64,000 nucleotides of DNA from Rotaria sordida (GCA_905250125.1 CAJNOL010000520.1:47568-111567), one strand, 5' to 3'. Counted from the first letter of the stretch, positions 34,625 through 48,985 are shown. A program made the numbers and translations. Notes: a model not told the origin generated them from the letters alone.

Positions 34625-37600
34625 ATGTCCAATAGTAGCTACTTGTGTTTGCATCAAATATTTGCGTACGAAGCATGTAAAAATCCACAAAAGTTAGCAA
34701 TTGAATTGGACGAACAATCAATAACATATAGTGAACTGTTGTTACAAGTACAAAAGCTATCCTTGTACTTAATCAACAAGTGTGGTATAAAGGTAGGTGA
34801 CATCATCTTCCAGTGCGTCGAACGTTCAATTGAAATGTGCGTTGGCATATTGTCAATTCTTGCCTGCGGTAGTATTTACTTTTCTTTGAATCCATCGGAT
34901 CCTGAAGGACGTTTACAAACATTGATCAGTGATATAGAAAATGGCCGTTTATTGTTGCTACATACATCAACAAAAAATAAACTATGTGGTATTCAACTTA
35001 ATTCAGTCGACCTAGGACACATATTGTCCGACCAAACTCTGATGATAACAGATGATGATTTGCATCGATTATCAAGCATTGACGTAACAAGTGAACATTT
35101 ATTCTATATTGTTTCTACCTCAGGAACAACTGGAAAACCAAAGTACATCCAACATCAACACAAGAGCCTTTTGTTGCATACTCAAGCTTATCAGAAATTA
35201 AATATCCAAAATCAAAGTGACATAGCTCTTCAATTAGCTGGTTCATCGTGGGTTCTCCATATGACGGAGATAGTACCAACATTGGCCATTGGTGGAACAT
35301 TGATTACGTTGAAGCCTCATGGAAATATGAATATGAAATATTTAGTTGAAACAATCGAAAATAAACAAGTATCGATGATGACAATGGCTTCTGCTACGAC
35401 ACGAATACTATGCGAATATTTACAGTCTGATGTTCATGACATGCACCGACAATGTATGATGACAGTAAGAATATTGGGAATAGCAGGTCTGTATGCACGA
35501 ATATGAATGCAATATTTGACTTTTCTTATCGAGCGAAAATCTCCATTTCAGGTGAGCCGTTGAAGCCGAAAGCGATTTGTTGCTTATCATCATATATGGC
35601 AACAAATAGTCAAATTTATAGTCTTTACGGTTCGAGCGAATGCTTTTCTGTTATGTTTCATCGCGTACATGAGCCAAGAACAACAAATGGCATTATTCCA
35701 ACTGGATCTTCATTGCCACATTACCAATGTTATCTATTCGATGAACAACAACAACAAGTGACTGCTGTAGATCAAATTGGAGAGATTCATGTTTGTGGTA
35801 AGTCAATGCATTGTGCGTACATAGATTATCGAAAGCAACGGTCTTTTGTGCTAGGTCCTGGTTTATTCAAAGGCTATCTAAATAATCCAATAGCAACAGA
35901 ACAAGCTTTTATGATTCGAGACGGCAATAGGTTCTTTAAAATGGGTGACTTAGCTAAATATAATGCGAATGGTGAATTTATTTATATTGGTCGAAAAGAT
36001 TTTCAAGTTAAAATTTATGGCCAACGAATTGAAACTGGAGAGATCGAAAATCGGCTTTTATCAGTGTTTCACGAAATAACTGATTGTGTCATTATCAAAT
36101 ACAGCGACAATGAAGACGAATATCTTATCGGATATATACAATCCTCTTCGATCAAGACTACATCACCATTGAAAACATACTGTGAACAATATTTTCCTTC
36201 ATACATGGTACCACATGTTTTTATTATATTAGAAAAATTTCCACTCAATCCAAATGGAAAACTAGATCGCCGACAATTACCTCCACCAAATTTTGTCGAG
36301 TTGCGGGACGAACTTGTCGATAGCAAATTGCTTGCGCAATTGAGAACAAACTCTGGAGTAAGAAATCTAACTCGAGAACGTTTATTTTTGGATGTTATTA
36401 GAGCGTGGAACACAACGCTACAAGACAATACTTCTGTCGAAGATGTGGACGTCGATGCTAACTTTTTCGAAATCGGTGGGAACTCATCACTAGGTGCTAC
36501 ACTTCTCTCTTATATGCCACATTATTGTCAGACTCATTTGGTAATTGTCGATCTCTTTAAATATCCAACTATCTCGTTATTAGTGAAGCATCTCGAGCAG
36601 AAACTAAACTTACAATCAAGTGCCACTACGATGAAACAGAGTATAAAAAATAATCCGGATTCACTTGTATCAGAAGTTCATTCATCCCAAACTGATATAG
36701 CCATAATTGGGTTAGCAGGTCGTTTCCCTGGTGCTGATGATATAGAAGAATTTTGGTCGAATCTTATCAATGGTAAAGAAAGTCTAGTTGAATTTAATGA
36801 CCAGGATTTAGATTACGTAAGTTTTAACAGTCAACCAATTTCCAATTCCGTTTATGTGCAAGTAAATGGGTGGCTTGGTAAAAGCAATTCAAATGATGAT
36901 CACACTCGCAACATATTTGGGTTTGATGCCAATTTTTTTGGCTATTCTCGACGGCAAGCAGAACTTTTAGATCCACAACAGCGTCTATTTCTAGAAGTAT
37001 GCTATCAAGCATTAGAAGATGCTGGTATTGTAACCGATGATTTGCAAGATGAAAATAAAACTATTGGTGTATTTGGCTCTATCGGGTGGAACTCCTATTT
37101 GAACAAATACATATTACCCAATCAAGCGCACAATAGTACCGTGGATACACATAGATTAATACTAAATAACGATAGTCATTTTCTAAGCACCCGTATCTCG
37201 TTCAAATTAAATTTGCATGGGCCTTCGGTTGTGGTTCAAACAGCTTGTTCTTCATCTTTGGTTGCCATACACATGGCTAAAGAAGCGATCAGACGCGGCG
37301 AGTGTCACATTGCAATAGCAGGAGGTGTCAATTTAGGTGAATTGAAGGAAAGGGGTTATACTTACACACCTAATCATATTTTATCACCCGATGGTCATTG
37401 TCGAGCACTAGATTCATCTGCTAATGGAACTGTGCCTGCTCAAGGATTGGGAGTTGTCGTACTAAAACCACTTGTAGCTGCGCAACAAGATCATGATCAA
37501 ATCTATGCAGTCATTATTGGATCGGCCATTAACAATGATGGTTCCAACAAAGCTAGTTATGCTGCACCCAATCCATTGGGTCAGAAGAAGGTGATCCAAA

Positions 37601-40600
37601 AAGCCTTGGCTGACTGTCAACAACCTGAAGTAAAGAAGTCTATGTATTATATTGAATGTCATGGCACTGGTACACAATTGGGAGATATGATTGAATTGAC
37701 TGCATTAGGCGATGTTTATTCCAATGAAAAAATTCAACGTCCAATTGCAATTGGAAGTATAAAGAGCAATATTGGACATGTAGAGATTGCAGCAGGAGTA
37801 GCTGGACTAATCAAAACGACTTTGGCATTGCATAGAAAACAACTGCCACCATCAATCAATTGTCAACATCCGAACAAAATCATTGGAGAAAATAACCAAG
37901 TATTTCATGTCAACACACAATTGACGAACATATCAATGCTAGATTCGCCCGTCTATGCAAGCGTTAGCTCATTTGGAATGGGAGGAACCAATGCACATAT
38001 GATCATTCAACAGTATCAAGACGAGTCCAAGTTCACTAGTGTTTCTTCAAGCTTGAACTATCAAGTATTGTGTTGGACAGCCAAAAGTTTAGAAGCAGCA
38101 AACAAGATGCGTATACAATTGTTGGACGCTATGAAATGTCATTCAGAAGCACAAAAGACATACTATTGTAATGCTGCTTATACTAGTCAAGTTGGACGTA
38201 TACATTATAAACAAGCAAGACAAATGATTATAGCTAAAGACACACTGCATGCAACAAAAAGGTTACTAGAATGTACATCATCAGCCATGTCTACTCTATC
38301 GATATTACCTGCATTCATATTTATATTTCCTGGTCAAGGTGTTCATTATAATGGCATGGGTATAAATCTATACCAACAAATACGAAGCTTTCGTGCATTT
38401 GTGGATCAAATATGGTTTTCATGTATTGATTGTGTTCAGTCCAACGCTTCTTTATACCATCCAACTACGATTGAAATAATCAGAAAATTATCGATAGAAG
38501 ATGTATGGAATTCATGCGCTAATATGGAGAGTGAACTATCGTGGCTGTCTCAAGTTGGTTTATTTTTATTGCAATATTGTCTTTCCATGTGGTTGATCAA
38601 TATGGGACTGAAAATGGATGCATGTATAGGACATTCGTTAGGGCATTATGTCACTGCAGTATTTGGCGGTATGCTAAGTGTTGAATGTGCCATGTTGATG
38701 CTTCTGAAAAGAAGTGAATTACTACGTTTGCATATCAGTCAGGATACAAGAGGAGCGATGCTATCTATTCAAATTAGTCACGATACAGCGCTAGAAATGT
38801 TACCCGACGATGTTGAAATAGCGGCGATCAACAGTCCTTGTCATATTACTGTAGCAGGAAGTGATGTGACAATAGATGCATTACATGAAATGTTTAATTC
38901 CAAAAATATGCCTAATACACGTATAAAACGTGTCCAGTATGCTTTTCATTCAAAATTTGTGGATGTCATTTTACCGGAGTTCGAAAATTTCATCATACAT
39001 CTGAATGCAAGAGGCATAAACAAACCGACCACCAATTGTGTTCGCTATGCTGACACCGTTACTGGTACATTTATGTCCAAAAATCCTACGTCGCATTTCA
39101 ACATCGATGCTTCTTATTGGACTACTCATTGTCGCCAACCAGTTCAGTTTTCCTGTGGGCTGGAAAATTTAATAAATTCTCAATCTGAAATTAATCAAAG
39201 TTTCGTTTTTCTTGACATAGGACCAGGACGAAGTTGTCTCTCGTTTCTACAGAATCAATCCTATTGTCATGAGAATCCAGATAAATGGACGTATTATCAA
39301 TTATTATCTAGCTATCAAAATTTCGAACGTTTAAAAGAGCCAACATTCGACAAAATTGAAGGCTGTACTGATGATTATTTTACTATGATGGTATTGGGTG
39401 AATGTTGGAAAATGGGAGTGAATGTACAATGGAAAGCATTGTACGCTTATTACAATGAAATGGAACATCCGAAAAAAGTTTCTTTGCCGTTATATCCATT
39501 CGATCATGACACTATTTATATCTTTTCTGAATTGCAAAAATTACAGGATGGACCAACAACGTGTTCCTCTCTATTCTTGCAACCACCAGCACATCGTGAG
39601 GCTGTGAGCCACTCGAATGAATTTGAAAACCAATCGAAGATGCCGTTAAGCGTGATTGATGGCGTTATTCAATGTTTTGCTTCAATTTTCGGTGACTCCA
39701 CTTCGTCCTATTCCCTCACATCAGACTTCGTCGCTTTAGGTGGGGATTCCTTATCTGCTGCACAATTCACATCAATATTAAATAAAAAATTCGGTTTACA
39801 TTCATTACCTGCTGGAAAACAGATACAGACACGTACGCTGTTAACTTGCTCAAATGTTTCGAAATTAGCTGCATTGATCACATCGTTTCTCAATGAAAGC
39901 TCAGAAGTAAAAGCTCCAATAGAAAGTATGGCATCGTCTGAGGATGGGTCACTTCCATATGCAAACATTCTTTTAGAGTCTGGCATGCCTTTGTTTTATA
40001 ACTCACTCCACGTAATAAAAGAAGGAAGTTTAAAAAGTAACTTATTACCATTAGTATTAATACATCCATCGCATGGTGATGTGTCACAATATCAAGCTCT
40101 TGCAGTTCATTTGCATAGTGATCAAATTGTTATGGCATTTCGTGCACCAAGTTTGGATGGAGTCACGATGCCTCATTCATCTCTTGTTGATATAGGAAAA
40201 GATTATTTGACAACTTTAATGCATGAAAAAAGTCCGTTTATGCACTATTATTACCACTATCGTAAGAATCATCCGAATTCTACCAGCGTTCCATTTTTGC
40301 TCGGTGGACATTCTTTTGGAGGACTAGTCGCCTACGAAATGGCCTGTCAACTGCCCAACATAACAACTAAATGTGTTGTGTCCGGTCTTTTATTGATCGA
40401 CAGTCCTACTCCAGGCAAACAAATCACTGCAAAAACATTGGATGATGCAGATCTGATCGATTACTTTTTTCATTTTTCTACCAATGCTTCCATACACAGA
40501 CCTATTGCAGATGAGCTACGTGAGCGAAGTGAATGTGAAAAAGTTGACATGGTTGAATTAGCGAAAACCTATTTTCCTTCGACGTTTCATGAGACTTCAC

Positions 40601-40899
40601 CCCATGCACTATCAACATTTCTATCGATGATGCAAATCTATCGCTCACAAATATCATCTGACACACTTAATATCGCCTATACTGGCAATATAATATTCTT
40701 TCTTCCAGAAAATGTCGGAACACATCCCAATAGTATTCATCGGACACTGCATTTAGACTGGCTACATTTCTTAAATAATAACAAATCTACTTTTGTCTTG
40801 GAGCATGTGCCAGGCGACCATATCACCATGATGCAAGCACGTCATGTGGCACAAATGGGCAAAGCAGTTCAAAAGTGGTCTAACATATTGTCTGCATAA
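34625..40899 (+). CDS. single-module NRPS-PKS hybrid synthetase (A-PCP-KS-AT-ACP-TE)
   Basis: Two exons, 34625-35486 and 35552-40899; the 65-bp intron splits GCAG|GT inside the A-domain motif AGEP. The product has 2069 residues. Domains: adenylation about 10-530 (STSGTTGKP, YSLYGSSE, FKMGDLAKY, GRKDFQVKIYGQRIE, NPNGKLDRRQL with the catalytic lysine); PCP with FFEIGGNSS (S599); ketosynthase about 667-1085 with TACSSS (C853), ECHGTGT (H991) and NIGH (H1030); acyltransferase about 1210-1500 with FPGQG and GHSLG (S1316) plus YAFHS, which suggests malonyl-CoA; ACP LGGDSLS (S1687); thioesterase about 1786-2069 with GHSFGG (S1875) and GDH (H2044). All active-site residues looked for are present. There is no condensation, KR, DH, ER or methyltransferase domain. 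Predicted chemistry (inference): an amino acid is activated, extended once with malonate, then released or cyclised. Bdelloids are known to carry horizontally acquired NRPS/PKS genes; the intron shows residence in a eukaryotic genome. Confidence 0.93.
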
Positions 40900-43800
40900 A
40901 AACACATGTATAACATCTACTGCTCGTTGACATTCTACGATTATTATCTGACCATAGTGTCTTTCACTCTTGATGATATTATTATTGTTCATTTTCTTCA
41001 GTAATATGAAAATTGAACGCTTTCCCATAGAAAACTGGCATTTGTGCCTATTGGAGGGGGTGGGTGTATTTGTACGTAGATAGTTTGAACGAACTAATCA
41101 AAAACTAGCAAGATGCGTTTCGGTAACTGCTAAAGTTACACTTTTCAATTGCTAATGATTTGATCGAATAATATAAACTCTCCTACTATGATTTGTCAAA
41201 ATCAAAAGTTTTTAGAGAGAAACTTCCAATAATGGTGTAAAAGAGATTCTCTAACAATTCGGATATGTTTATGTAGAATGATTTTAAGAAAAATCAATCA
41301 ATAGCTAGCAAGACGCATTTCGATAAGTGCTAAAGTTAAACTTATCAATTGCTTAAACTTTTGCTTATGTCATAACATGCTAATACGATGCGTGTTGGAC
41401 AACCTCGTGGCTTTGAAGACGTATACAGCATTGGTTATGCTATGCTCATGGTACATGGTTGGATAGAGTAATGGTTATGATGAGAAAGAGTCAGACGCAA
41501 GAGGACTTTGTGTCAGAGAAGGTGATCAGATTCGAAAGTGTATTTTATACTGTCTGACTTATCCCTGTTTTTGAATGGAAGTTCACACGTGAAATAATTC
41601 CAGAATGAAGTGACGTTTGTTATGAATGATGGAAAGAGAAGATTGACAGAAAACTCTAACGAAAATATCAATAGGCCTGAGAATGTAGATGTGAGTGTAT
41701 ATAAATCTGACATTCATATTGGTACGCACACGCACACACCACCACGCAATAAACCTTTTCCATTCAATAATCTCAAAATTACAATTAGAGTCTTTTAATG
41801 CACACTCGTTCATCAAGGCGTTAGTGGAAAAAGTCCATATCGACATTGAATGAAAAAAGCAAAGGATAACGCAAATAATAATAATAATAATAATAATAAT
41901 ATCAAAGCGATTAGTATCTCATGAGTGATCTGAGGCTTATGGCCTAACAACGATGGTTGTGTTCAAAATATCATTTTTCAAAGGATCTTACTGACTGAAA
42001 GAAACGATGTATTGAGTTCAAGTCATTAGCTAAGACAAAGCTCTATAATGACTAGCTCCAGTAAACATTTCAGATCTGTATCTTGTTCCAATCACAAGTA
42101 ATAGAGTACCAGGTTTGTCTAAAATGTGGAATTCTATTCCATATTGGATAAGTCGTGAGCCCTGAAGAGTTCAATATTTTGAATTAGAAATTTTATCGTA
42201 AGTGCAACTCATAGCATTATATGTTCATAAAAATTTTTAGTTTAATCGGTCAAGACCCTTGTTGGTCGAAACATATGATCTAGAGATTTTTGTGAAAGAT
42301 CTATAAACGATTAAATATTCAGTATTTTTCAATATAGAGTGTGTGAAAACTCACAAAACGGATTCCTCAACAAATATGTTGAATAGAGGAAAGCCGTACG
42401 ATTATGATTTTGTAGTTTCTCTATCATTTATGGCAGTAGTTTAGATGAAAAACCTTATTAGACATGAAATGGAGAAACTGTATATCTGTCATTTTTCTTA
42501 GGCAGACTGATAAAAGCCCAAACTTTTGGCTACATTCCTAATTTGAGTAGGTCTATTAACAGGGAAAAAATGTGGGTGTTCGTGGAGTCAACTCGACGAG
42601 AGCTCTATCTACTGAGAATATGGGATCTTGGTTTGGGGGTGTTCGCTTGTTTTAAAAAAATCTTTCACGAGCTGATATTAGTCTATACGTATGTTATTTG
42701 TTCTTCAGTTAACAGTTTCTTCTGTTCTAGCGTTCATCATTGCACTTAACATATTTATCGTAAGCCAAATCACTTGTTCTGTATCACACCGCTAGGAAAG
42801 AGCTAACCATCACATAGTCAATGATGGTGTTGCAGCGCTAATCTGCAAGAATAAAATGTTTTTTCCTAGGTTTCTTCAAACCCGTTCAGATGCATGTCGT
42901 TCAGTACATGCTAATTGAGATCATACGATGTTCTGTAGAGAACAACGAATATCGATTCAAGTCTAGCATTCGAAGTTAATACTCTAACATGAACCAAACA
43001 GAAAGCTAATTGAGAAGTTGTACTCCAATGATTAACTGTTTTTTTAAGTTGAATGTGATGAAACTGAACAAGATCTAGTGAATTTCAGTTTTTGAATGAT
43101 GTCTTAGAGAATCTTCAAACTTCAATTTAAAAAAATTAAAAATTAATTTTACAGGAGCATTTTGTAATTATACTGAAATGTGTGATTTCAATTTGACATT
43201 TCAGATGTAGTTTATAATTCAATTTTTTCTAGTCGATGTGCGTCACTTTCAATCAGCAACTACCTGCAATATCATCATTTATGTTGTTTGAGGTGAATGA
43301 TTGGTTTTATCAAATACATGTACAAGATGCGATACATTTGACTGATTTCTAATAATAATCATATCGAAAAATGATTAGATTTCAACGAATAGAGAAAATC
43401 CATAAATTGTTGTCATCTTTTAAAGAAAGTAACAGAACAAGTGTTAGAAAGTATATCATTAGATGTTGTAAAATACAAGAAACCTTCTAAGTCTAGTTAT
43501 TCATGCCGTTCAATCACTTTTATCTCGATTTCTAAGTTTTATAATGAAAATATGACTGATGAGAACTGGATACAACATGATAGAATGTGCTTGTAATACT
43601 GCAACAAGCAAGTATCATTGTTCAATTATTTTCAACTTCGAATTATGGAGAAACTACAAAAATGATCTTCTTGAAAGCTCAATAATAGACATGATTCACT
43701 TAGTTGATAGACAAAGAAAATATGATGATTTATCCACATTCAATAGGAAAAACCGTTCACAGTTTTATATGGAAAAAGAAAATGCTTGTTTTATTGTCTC

Positions 43801-45297
43801 GATATGCAGAAGTCGTATACTCTTGCGGTTTCTCTCCATATATCATAGTTATGTTCTGTATACAATCGTACAGATATGTCATCGTAGTATGAGAAAATAC
43901 GCGTTCTATTGCTATCAGTTTGAAAAGAAGAGGACAAAGTTCTAAAAATAATTGCTTACATTTCTTTTCTTATTTAAGTAAAAAATTCGAATACATAATA
44001 TTCTGTAAAACTGTATAGTGTTTCGATGATCATGTAAAATTGAATAATATCTTAAGATTCTACACATACAATTTTGATTTATCTAGTTATTTGATTCGTT
44101 AGATTATAAAGTTTTTTAATATTCTAAACTACAAATTAAATTTTACACATTAATGTACAATCTCAAATATGATACTAATCTTGATAAATTCACCAATCTA
44201 CGTAATGGTAAAGGTCATGAGTACTAAACTACTGATTATCAGATGTACCGATGAAGCAGTCGACAACTACTTTGAACTGATGTGAAGATATAGCATATTT
44301 CTGAAAAACCACTCATAGAATAATTCTTGTTTTTTCTCTAAAATCGGCGAATAAAAAACTTTGATCTACATTAAGGTTATTTTGTCTACCAATTATTAGT
44401 TCATCAAAACGGACTTATTAAAAATGAAGTTTTTCTTGACACTAAGATTCAAGCAGAAAGTTTTGGTGAATGTATTGAATTAGAATAACAAGCAAGAAAA
44501 TGAAGTTATTAGGAAATTAGATTGCATAATTTTTTTTAAATATATTTTCTAAATTTCATTCAAAAATTAACGTTATGAAGTAGGATCGTGTAAATAAAAG
44601 AACAGAATAGTTTATAACAGTAAATCGTATGGTGATGATGTACGAATAACAAATAATTTCGAAAGGTACTCTTAGGAGATCTTATTGTGTCACAGTATGC
44701 TATGTAACAGAACATTTCATAGAAAAGAAAGATCATTTAATATCGGGATGCAAGTGAAATTGCTTACTCTTCAGTATCTCACATAGATACATAATATGTT
44801 CGAACTGTTTTATTAACATCTCTAAATTGTAATACTAATGTTAATCTATCTCTTTCTACTGTTCTTTATATTGTTTATGTAAAAGATCCTTATAAGACAT
44901 GTTGATTCATTGGTTGTATACAGCTGTCATCAGAAAAAGATAGATCAAGGACTTTATTTATATATAGATAATAATAGAATGATTCATAGATAAACATAAT
45001 AGTCAACGATGAAGTATGTTTTTATCTAGATTTAGTAGTTTAATTTGTTTGAATTGTAAATGTCAGATTAGAACATAGGTATTCAAATTAATTTTAATAG
45101 TTATGTTTTTTACGACAACATAAAACTTCTCTTCATCTTTACTTATAATATATACGTATTTACATAAATCACATTCTTCCACAAAAAAAAAATATTCACA
45201 TAATTAAAATGGCAAGTCTATAAAAACACCATCTGACACAGAATTATATACATAAAAAAAATACAATGGCTCTTCATATATATGTATGACAATGTAT
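40900..45297. other. intergenic; short direct repeats and an (AAT)n microsatellite
   Basis: The spacer between the convergent synthetase and HDHD5 genes holds no supported gene. Two copies of a block of about 50 bp (CTAGCAAGATGCGTTTCG and CTAGCAAGACGCATTTCG) lie near 41103-41155 and 41302-41352. An (AAT)n run is at about 41877-41901. A G-rich single arm (GGAGGGGGTGGGTGTATTTG) is at about 41054. The longest frame (43559-43945) has no recognisable domain. Confidence 0.55.
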
Positions 45298-46774
45298 CTA
45301 ACAATTAACAATCCATGGCCATGATTCTTTCAAAATGATGTATTTAACAGCTTCAAAAACATCAAGTTTAATTGTTGTTGGTAATTTCAATGGATTTTTG
45401 CCATCAATTTTTTGTTTATTTGGTTCATAAACACCTGTACATACTAAAATTGATTCACATGATGTTGCATTTAAATATTTTGAATCTGTTAATAAATTAT
45501 AACCACTAATACTTGTTCTTAAATTTATTTCTTGTTGTAATAAATGATTATACATATTTGCACCAATAATATCAACATCTGGATTATCTCCGATAAAATA
45601 AACTCTCTCGATTTTTGGTTGACCATTAGCTAATGCTATTTTATTAGCTATTGTTTCAGCATATTGATATGAAATTTCAAATGGTTTACCAACAAATGCT
45701 GTATATTTGAGATCATTTCCACTTATACTCTATATAAAAATCAAAAAAACAAAAGTTCATAGAAAATTTTCTTATTAATCAAAAAAAAATAATAATTTAC
45801 TTTATATAATGTTTCTAAACATGTAAGAAATGCACCATGACCAAAACGTGGTAAATCTGCAGCAGCTTTGAATACAAGATCTCTGTTACAAGCAATGATA
45901 GGTATATGCTCATGATTAGTATTCGAATCAGATGGTACTATAGCAGGATTACCATCTGTTAAAAGAAGATCAATAATAACTTGTAACGATCTTTCCCATT
46001 GAATAGGTTCACCAAGCAAAACAACAGCTTAAAAAAATGACAACAATGAAAGCATTGATAAGAAGAATAAAACGAATATCTACCTTCGATAGATCGAAAA
46101 TTGTCATCATGAACGAGACCTTGAGTACGAATCATTTCACTCTACAATGCACAATAAATAAAAAACAAAAATAGAAATTTGTTGTTTTTTTTCTTGTTAC
46201 TTACTAATCTAGCTCGATTCATATGATCAACCATATCTAATTCTGGAAATGCTTTACAAACTTTTTCAATTGTTGTTATACTTTTAAAACCAATTCTATT
46301 CAAATAAAGGATAAATAAACATTACAAATAATAAATTCAATTAAAATCTATACATTCGAGCAATGTCTTCGACTTGACCTTGTCCAGAAATAAGAACATG
46401 TTTATTATGAAAATCAGTTAGTGTACGCATTGGTGTTTGAGCAAGAACAACTTGTTCAGGATGAATCTGAATTTAAAAATATGTGTAAAATAAATGACTA
46501 AATAGTGTTAGAAAAATAAACTTACAGTTACTCCAAGTACAGCTGATAATTGTTTAGCTTTATCTGATTCAAGCATACATGTATTTGAAACAAATACAAT
46601 AGGCACATTGAGTTGAATCAATGTTTGAATTGCTGGTTTAGCAACTTTGATGAAATTTGGACCTTGTGTAATAACACCATCAATGTCAAAGAAACATGCG
46701 AAATTTGACTATGAAATAGAATATGAATTAGTAAAAATAAATATATATTCAAAATTTTATCTTACTGCTTTCAT
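45298..46774 (-). CDS. HDHD5: HAD-superfamily hydrolase, HDHD5 (CECR5) type
   Basis: Seven exons on the minus strand: 46774-46766, 46708-46526, 46466-46354, 46295-46205, 46141-46084, 46027-45801, 45729-45298. They sum to 1113 bases, giving 370 residues with no frame break. HAD motif I is DIDGVITQG near residue 10. Family landmarks follow: VFVSNT, ISGQGQVEDIA, FPELDMVDH, LLGEPIQWERSLQ, PRFGHGAFLTCLETLY, VGKPFEISYQYAE, IGDNPDVDI (acidic motif IV) and ILVCTGVY. This matches HDHD5, a HAD-like hydrolase reported from mitochondria in mammals; its substrate is uncertain. The first exon is only nine bases (ATG AAA GCA), so the protein starts almost at motif I and shows no mitochondrial targeting peptide; an alternative upstream start may exist. 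Introns are about 42-71 bp. Confidence 0.93.
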
Positions 46775-48919
46775 GATAAAGATTGTTAGTAATCAGTAAA
46801 TACTCGCTAGTTTTATTTGAAGAAACAATTTTATAATAGACAATTTTTTTTCTGAGTAAAACTAAGCAGATCGACGGTATTTATATACTGCGATGTCAAT
46901 AACAGAAAAGAGGCACGAAGAGACCAGCCTCCGATATCACGCCTGACCTATTTAATTCCATTGTTTAATGTTGTTCATGTGACCATTTCGTAGTGTTTTT
47001 TACTAAGATGATATATGCGATCTTGCTCAGAACACATACTTTCTGAATGATATTATTCTGTTATTAGCATATTCTTCTTTTCTCGTTCTTTCTAGACTAA
47101 CATGATACTAGGAATAACAGTAGAGAAATAAAGAACGAAGTACGTTGTCCTATTTATCCATAGAGACTGCGCGTGTAAATAATATTGTATGTCTATTTCT
47201 ATCTGAATGTACTAAAAAAGTACAAATAGTTTCAAGTCGTATAATGACTCAAGAGGAGAGAGTTATTAAGATGTTGGAAATAAAAGAAAAGCTGTGCTTT
47301 TATATGAATAGTTCTGAAACTATATTTATCATTTTCTTTAGTGATTTTGTCACAGATCAGTATTGTTACTGATGCTTATCATGATAGAGAACCAATTTCA
47401 ATAATCAATAGAGCCCAATAGGTTTCCATCACTGAAAGTTCTATATTTAAAGAGAAAACTTTTTATGCATTTCTCTTGTTTTTCAAATCGTAAATTTTCA
47501 TTATTTTGTAGTTAATTAGTCTGATTGACAATACTTTATTGACAAATAATTATGAAAAATGAATAGTGAAAAGAATTGATGATCAAAATACTGTTATTCA
47601 CGTTTAAAATCTTGTTTATTTCTTTTGTACAAAAAAAATCAGTTATCAATAAATATTAAATGTAAAAGTTTCAATTTTCGTCGTCATCATCATATTCACT
47701 CGAGAAAACCCTTTCTTTTGGTTTGTTATTAATTGATCATCTTTAATCTCTCAGTTAGGAACATTTTATGTTTGAGAAAGTCTGAATATTCAGAAGAGCC
47801 AAACTGAAGGAGCGTTGCTCTACGACGTTATTACCATAATAATTCTGAACTAAAAACTGGAAAATGAATATTTTTCTTTTTCGGAACAATTTCTATGATT
47901 TAAATAAAATTAATAGAACATTATGCAGAAGAGAAATAAATGTTTCAGTATGTTGATAGCATTTTCGTTCTCAGAAAGGTCGATGTTCATTTCATTTGTT
48001 CTTTTTTTTTTGAATAGGAAACAATCATTTTGAAAGTACAAAAATTTTCTATTTTCTTGAGTCTTGAAAGGAGATTATAATTAATCTATTTAATCAGTTC
48101 ACTTAGTGTTTTTTCTTCTTTTTAAAATTTATTTATTTTATGATATGACAAATGGGTTAGCATAACAAGTATAATTTGACGTATTCTTAGTGATAGTGCA
48201 ACGAACGAAAAGAAAAATTTGAAAGGAAAATATTTTCATTCAATATCTTTGTCTTATTTGTTCCACTGTCAATAAGAATGTATCAAATTATATTTCTTAT
48301 TCTAACCTACTTGTCATTTTAAAAATAAAAATAGTGATCCTGTGTGAATAATGTTGACGAAATGTCATTAAAAAAAAATTAACAGGAAGAGAAGAATAAT
48401 TTAACAAATAGATAGTTTTTGCCATCAACTTAGATGAGCATAGTTCTTTGGAGAATGTAAATAAATTATAGAGAAAAAGCTATGAGAGTTTGATTAGTTT
48501 TGTTTCTCTTATTGAGGAAAAAATGTGGTAGAAACTCATCCTTTTTTTGAATTATCTACTATATTGTTAGTAAGTATTACTTGAAAGAAATTGACATATA
48601 ATATTTCATAGATACGAGGATTTTTATATACTATTATATGTTAGAAAGAAGATTAACAGTTATTAAGTTTTTTTCTTCTTATCAGAATTCTACTAACTAA
48701 GTTCCATAATTGTTTCTATTCTAGTTTCACAAGGAAATAAAGAGAACTGAACAATCTTTGTAATTAAATCAGATGGAAAATAGTATATGCATAACAATTA
48801 TAGATAAGATATATTCTTCGATTTTTATATTCGCTAGTTTTTCTTTGACTATATCTGTCAGTCATTAGAAGAACTCTCTGAAAAAATACGAAATGTAAAA
48901 GCCATCAGTCTAGGCAATT

Positions 48920-48985
48920 TTGGGTGTGGGTGTGGGTCTGAGTGTGAGTGTTGGTATCTTCAAGTCACCCACACCCACACCCAAA
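48920..48985. repeat. telomere-like hairpin 5
   Basis: The G-arm TGGGTGTGGGTGTGGGTC continues with GAGTGTGAGTG. After a spacer of about 13 nt comes the C-arm CACCCACACCCACACCCA. The innermost 18 bases of each arm are near-perfect complements. Confidence 0.8.

Noticed and set aside
43559..43945. A 128-codon plus-strand frame
   Set aside because: AT-driven composition, no family features, no neighbouring exons.
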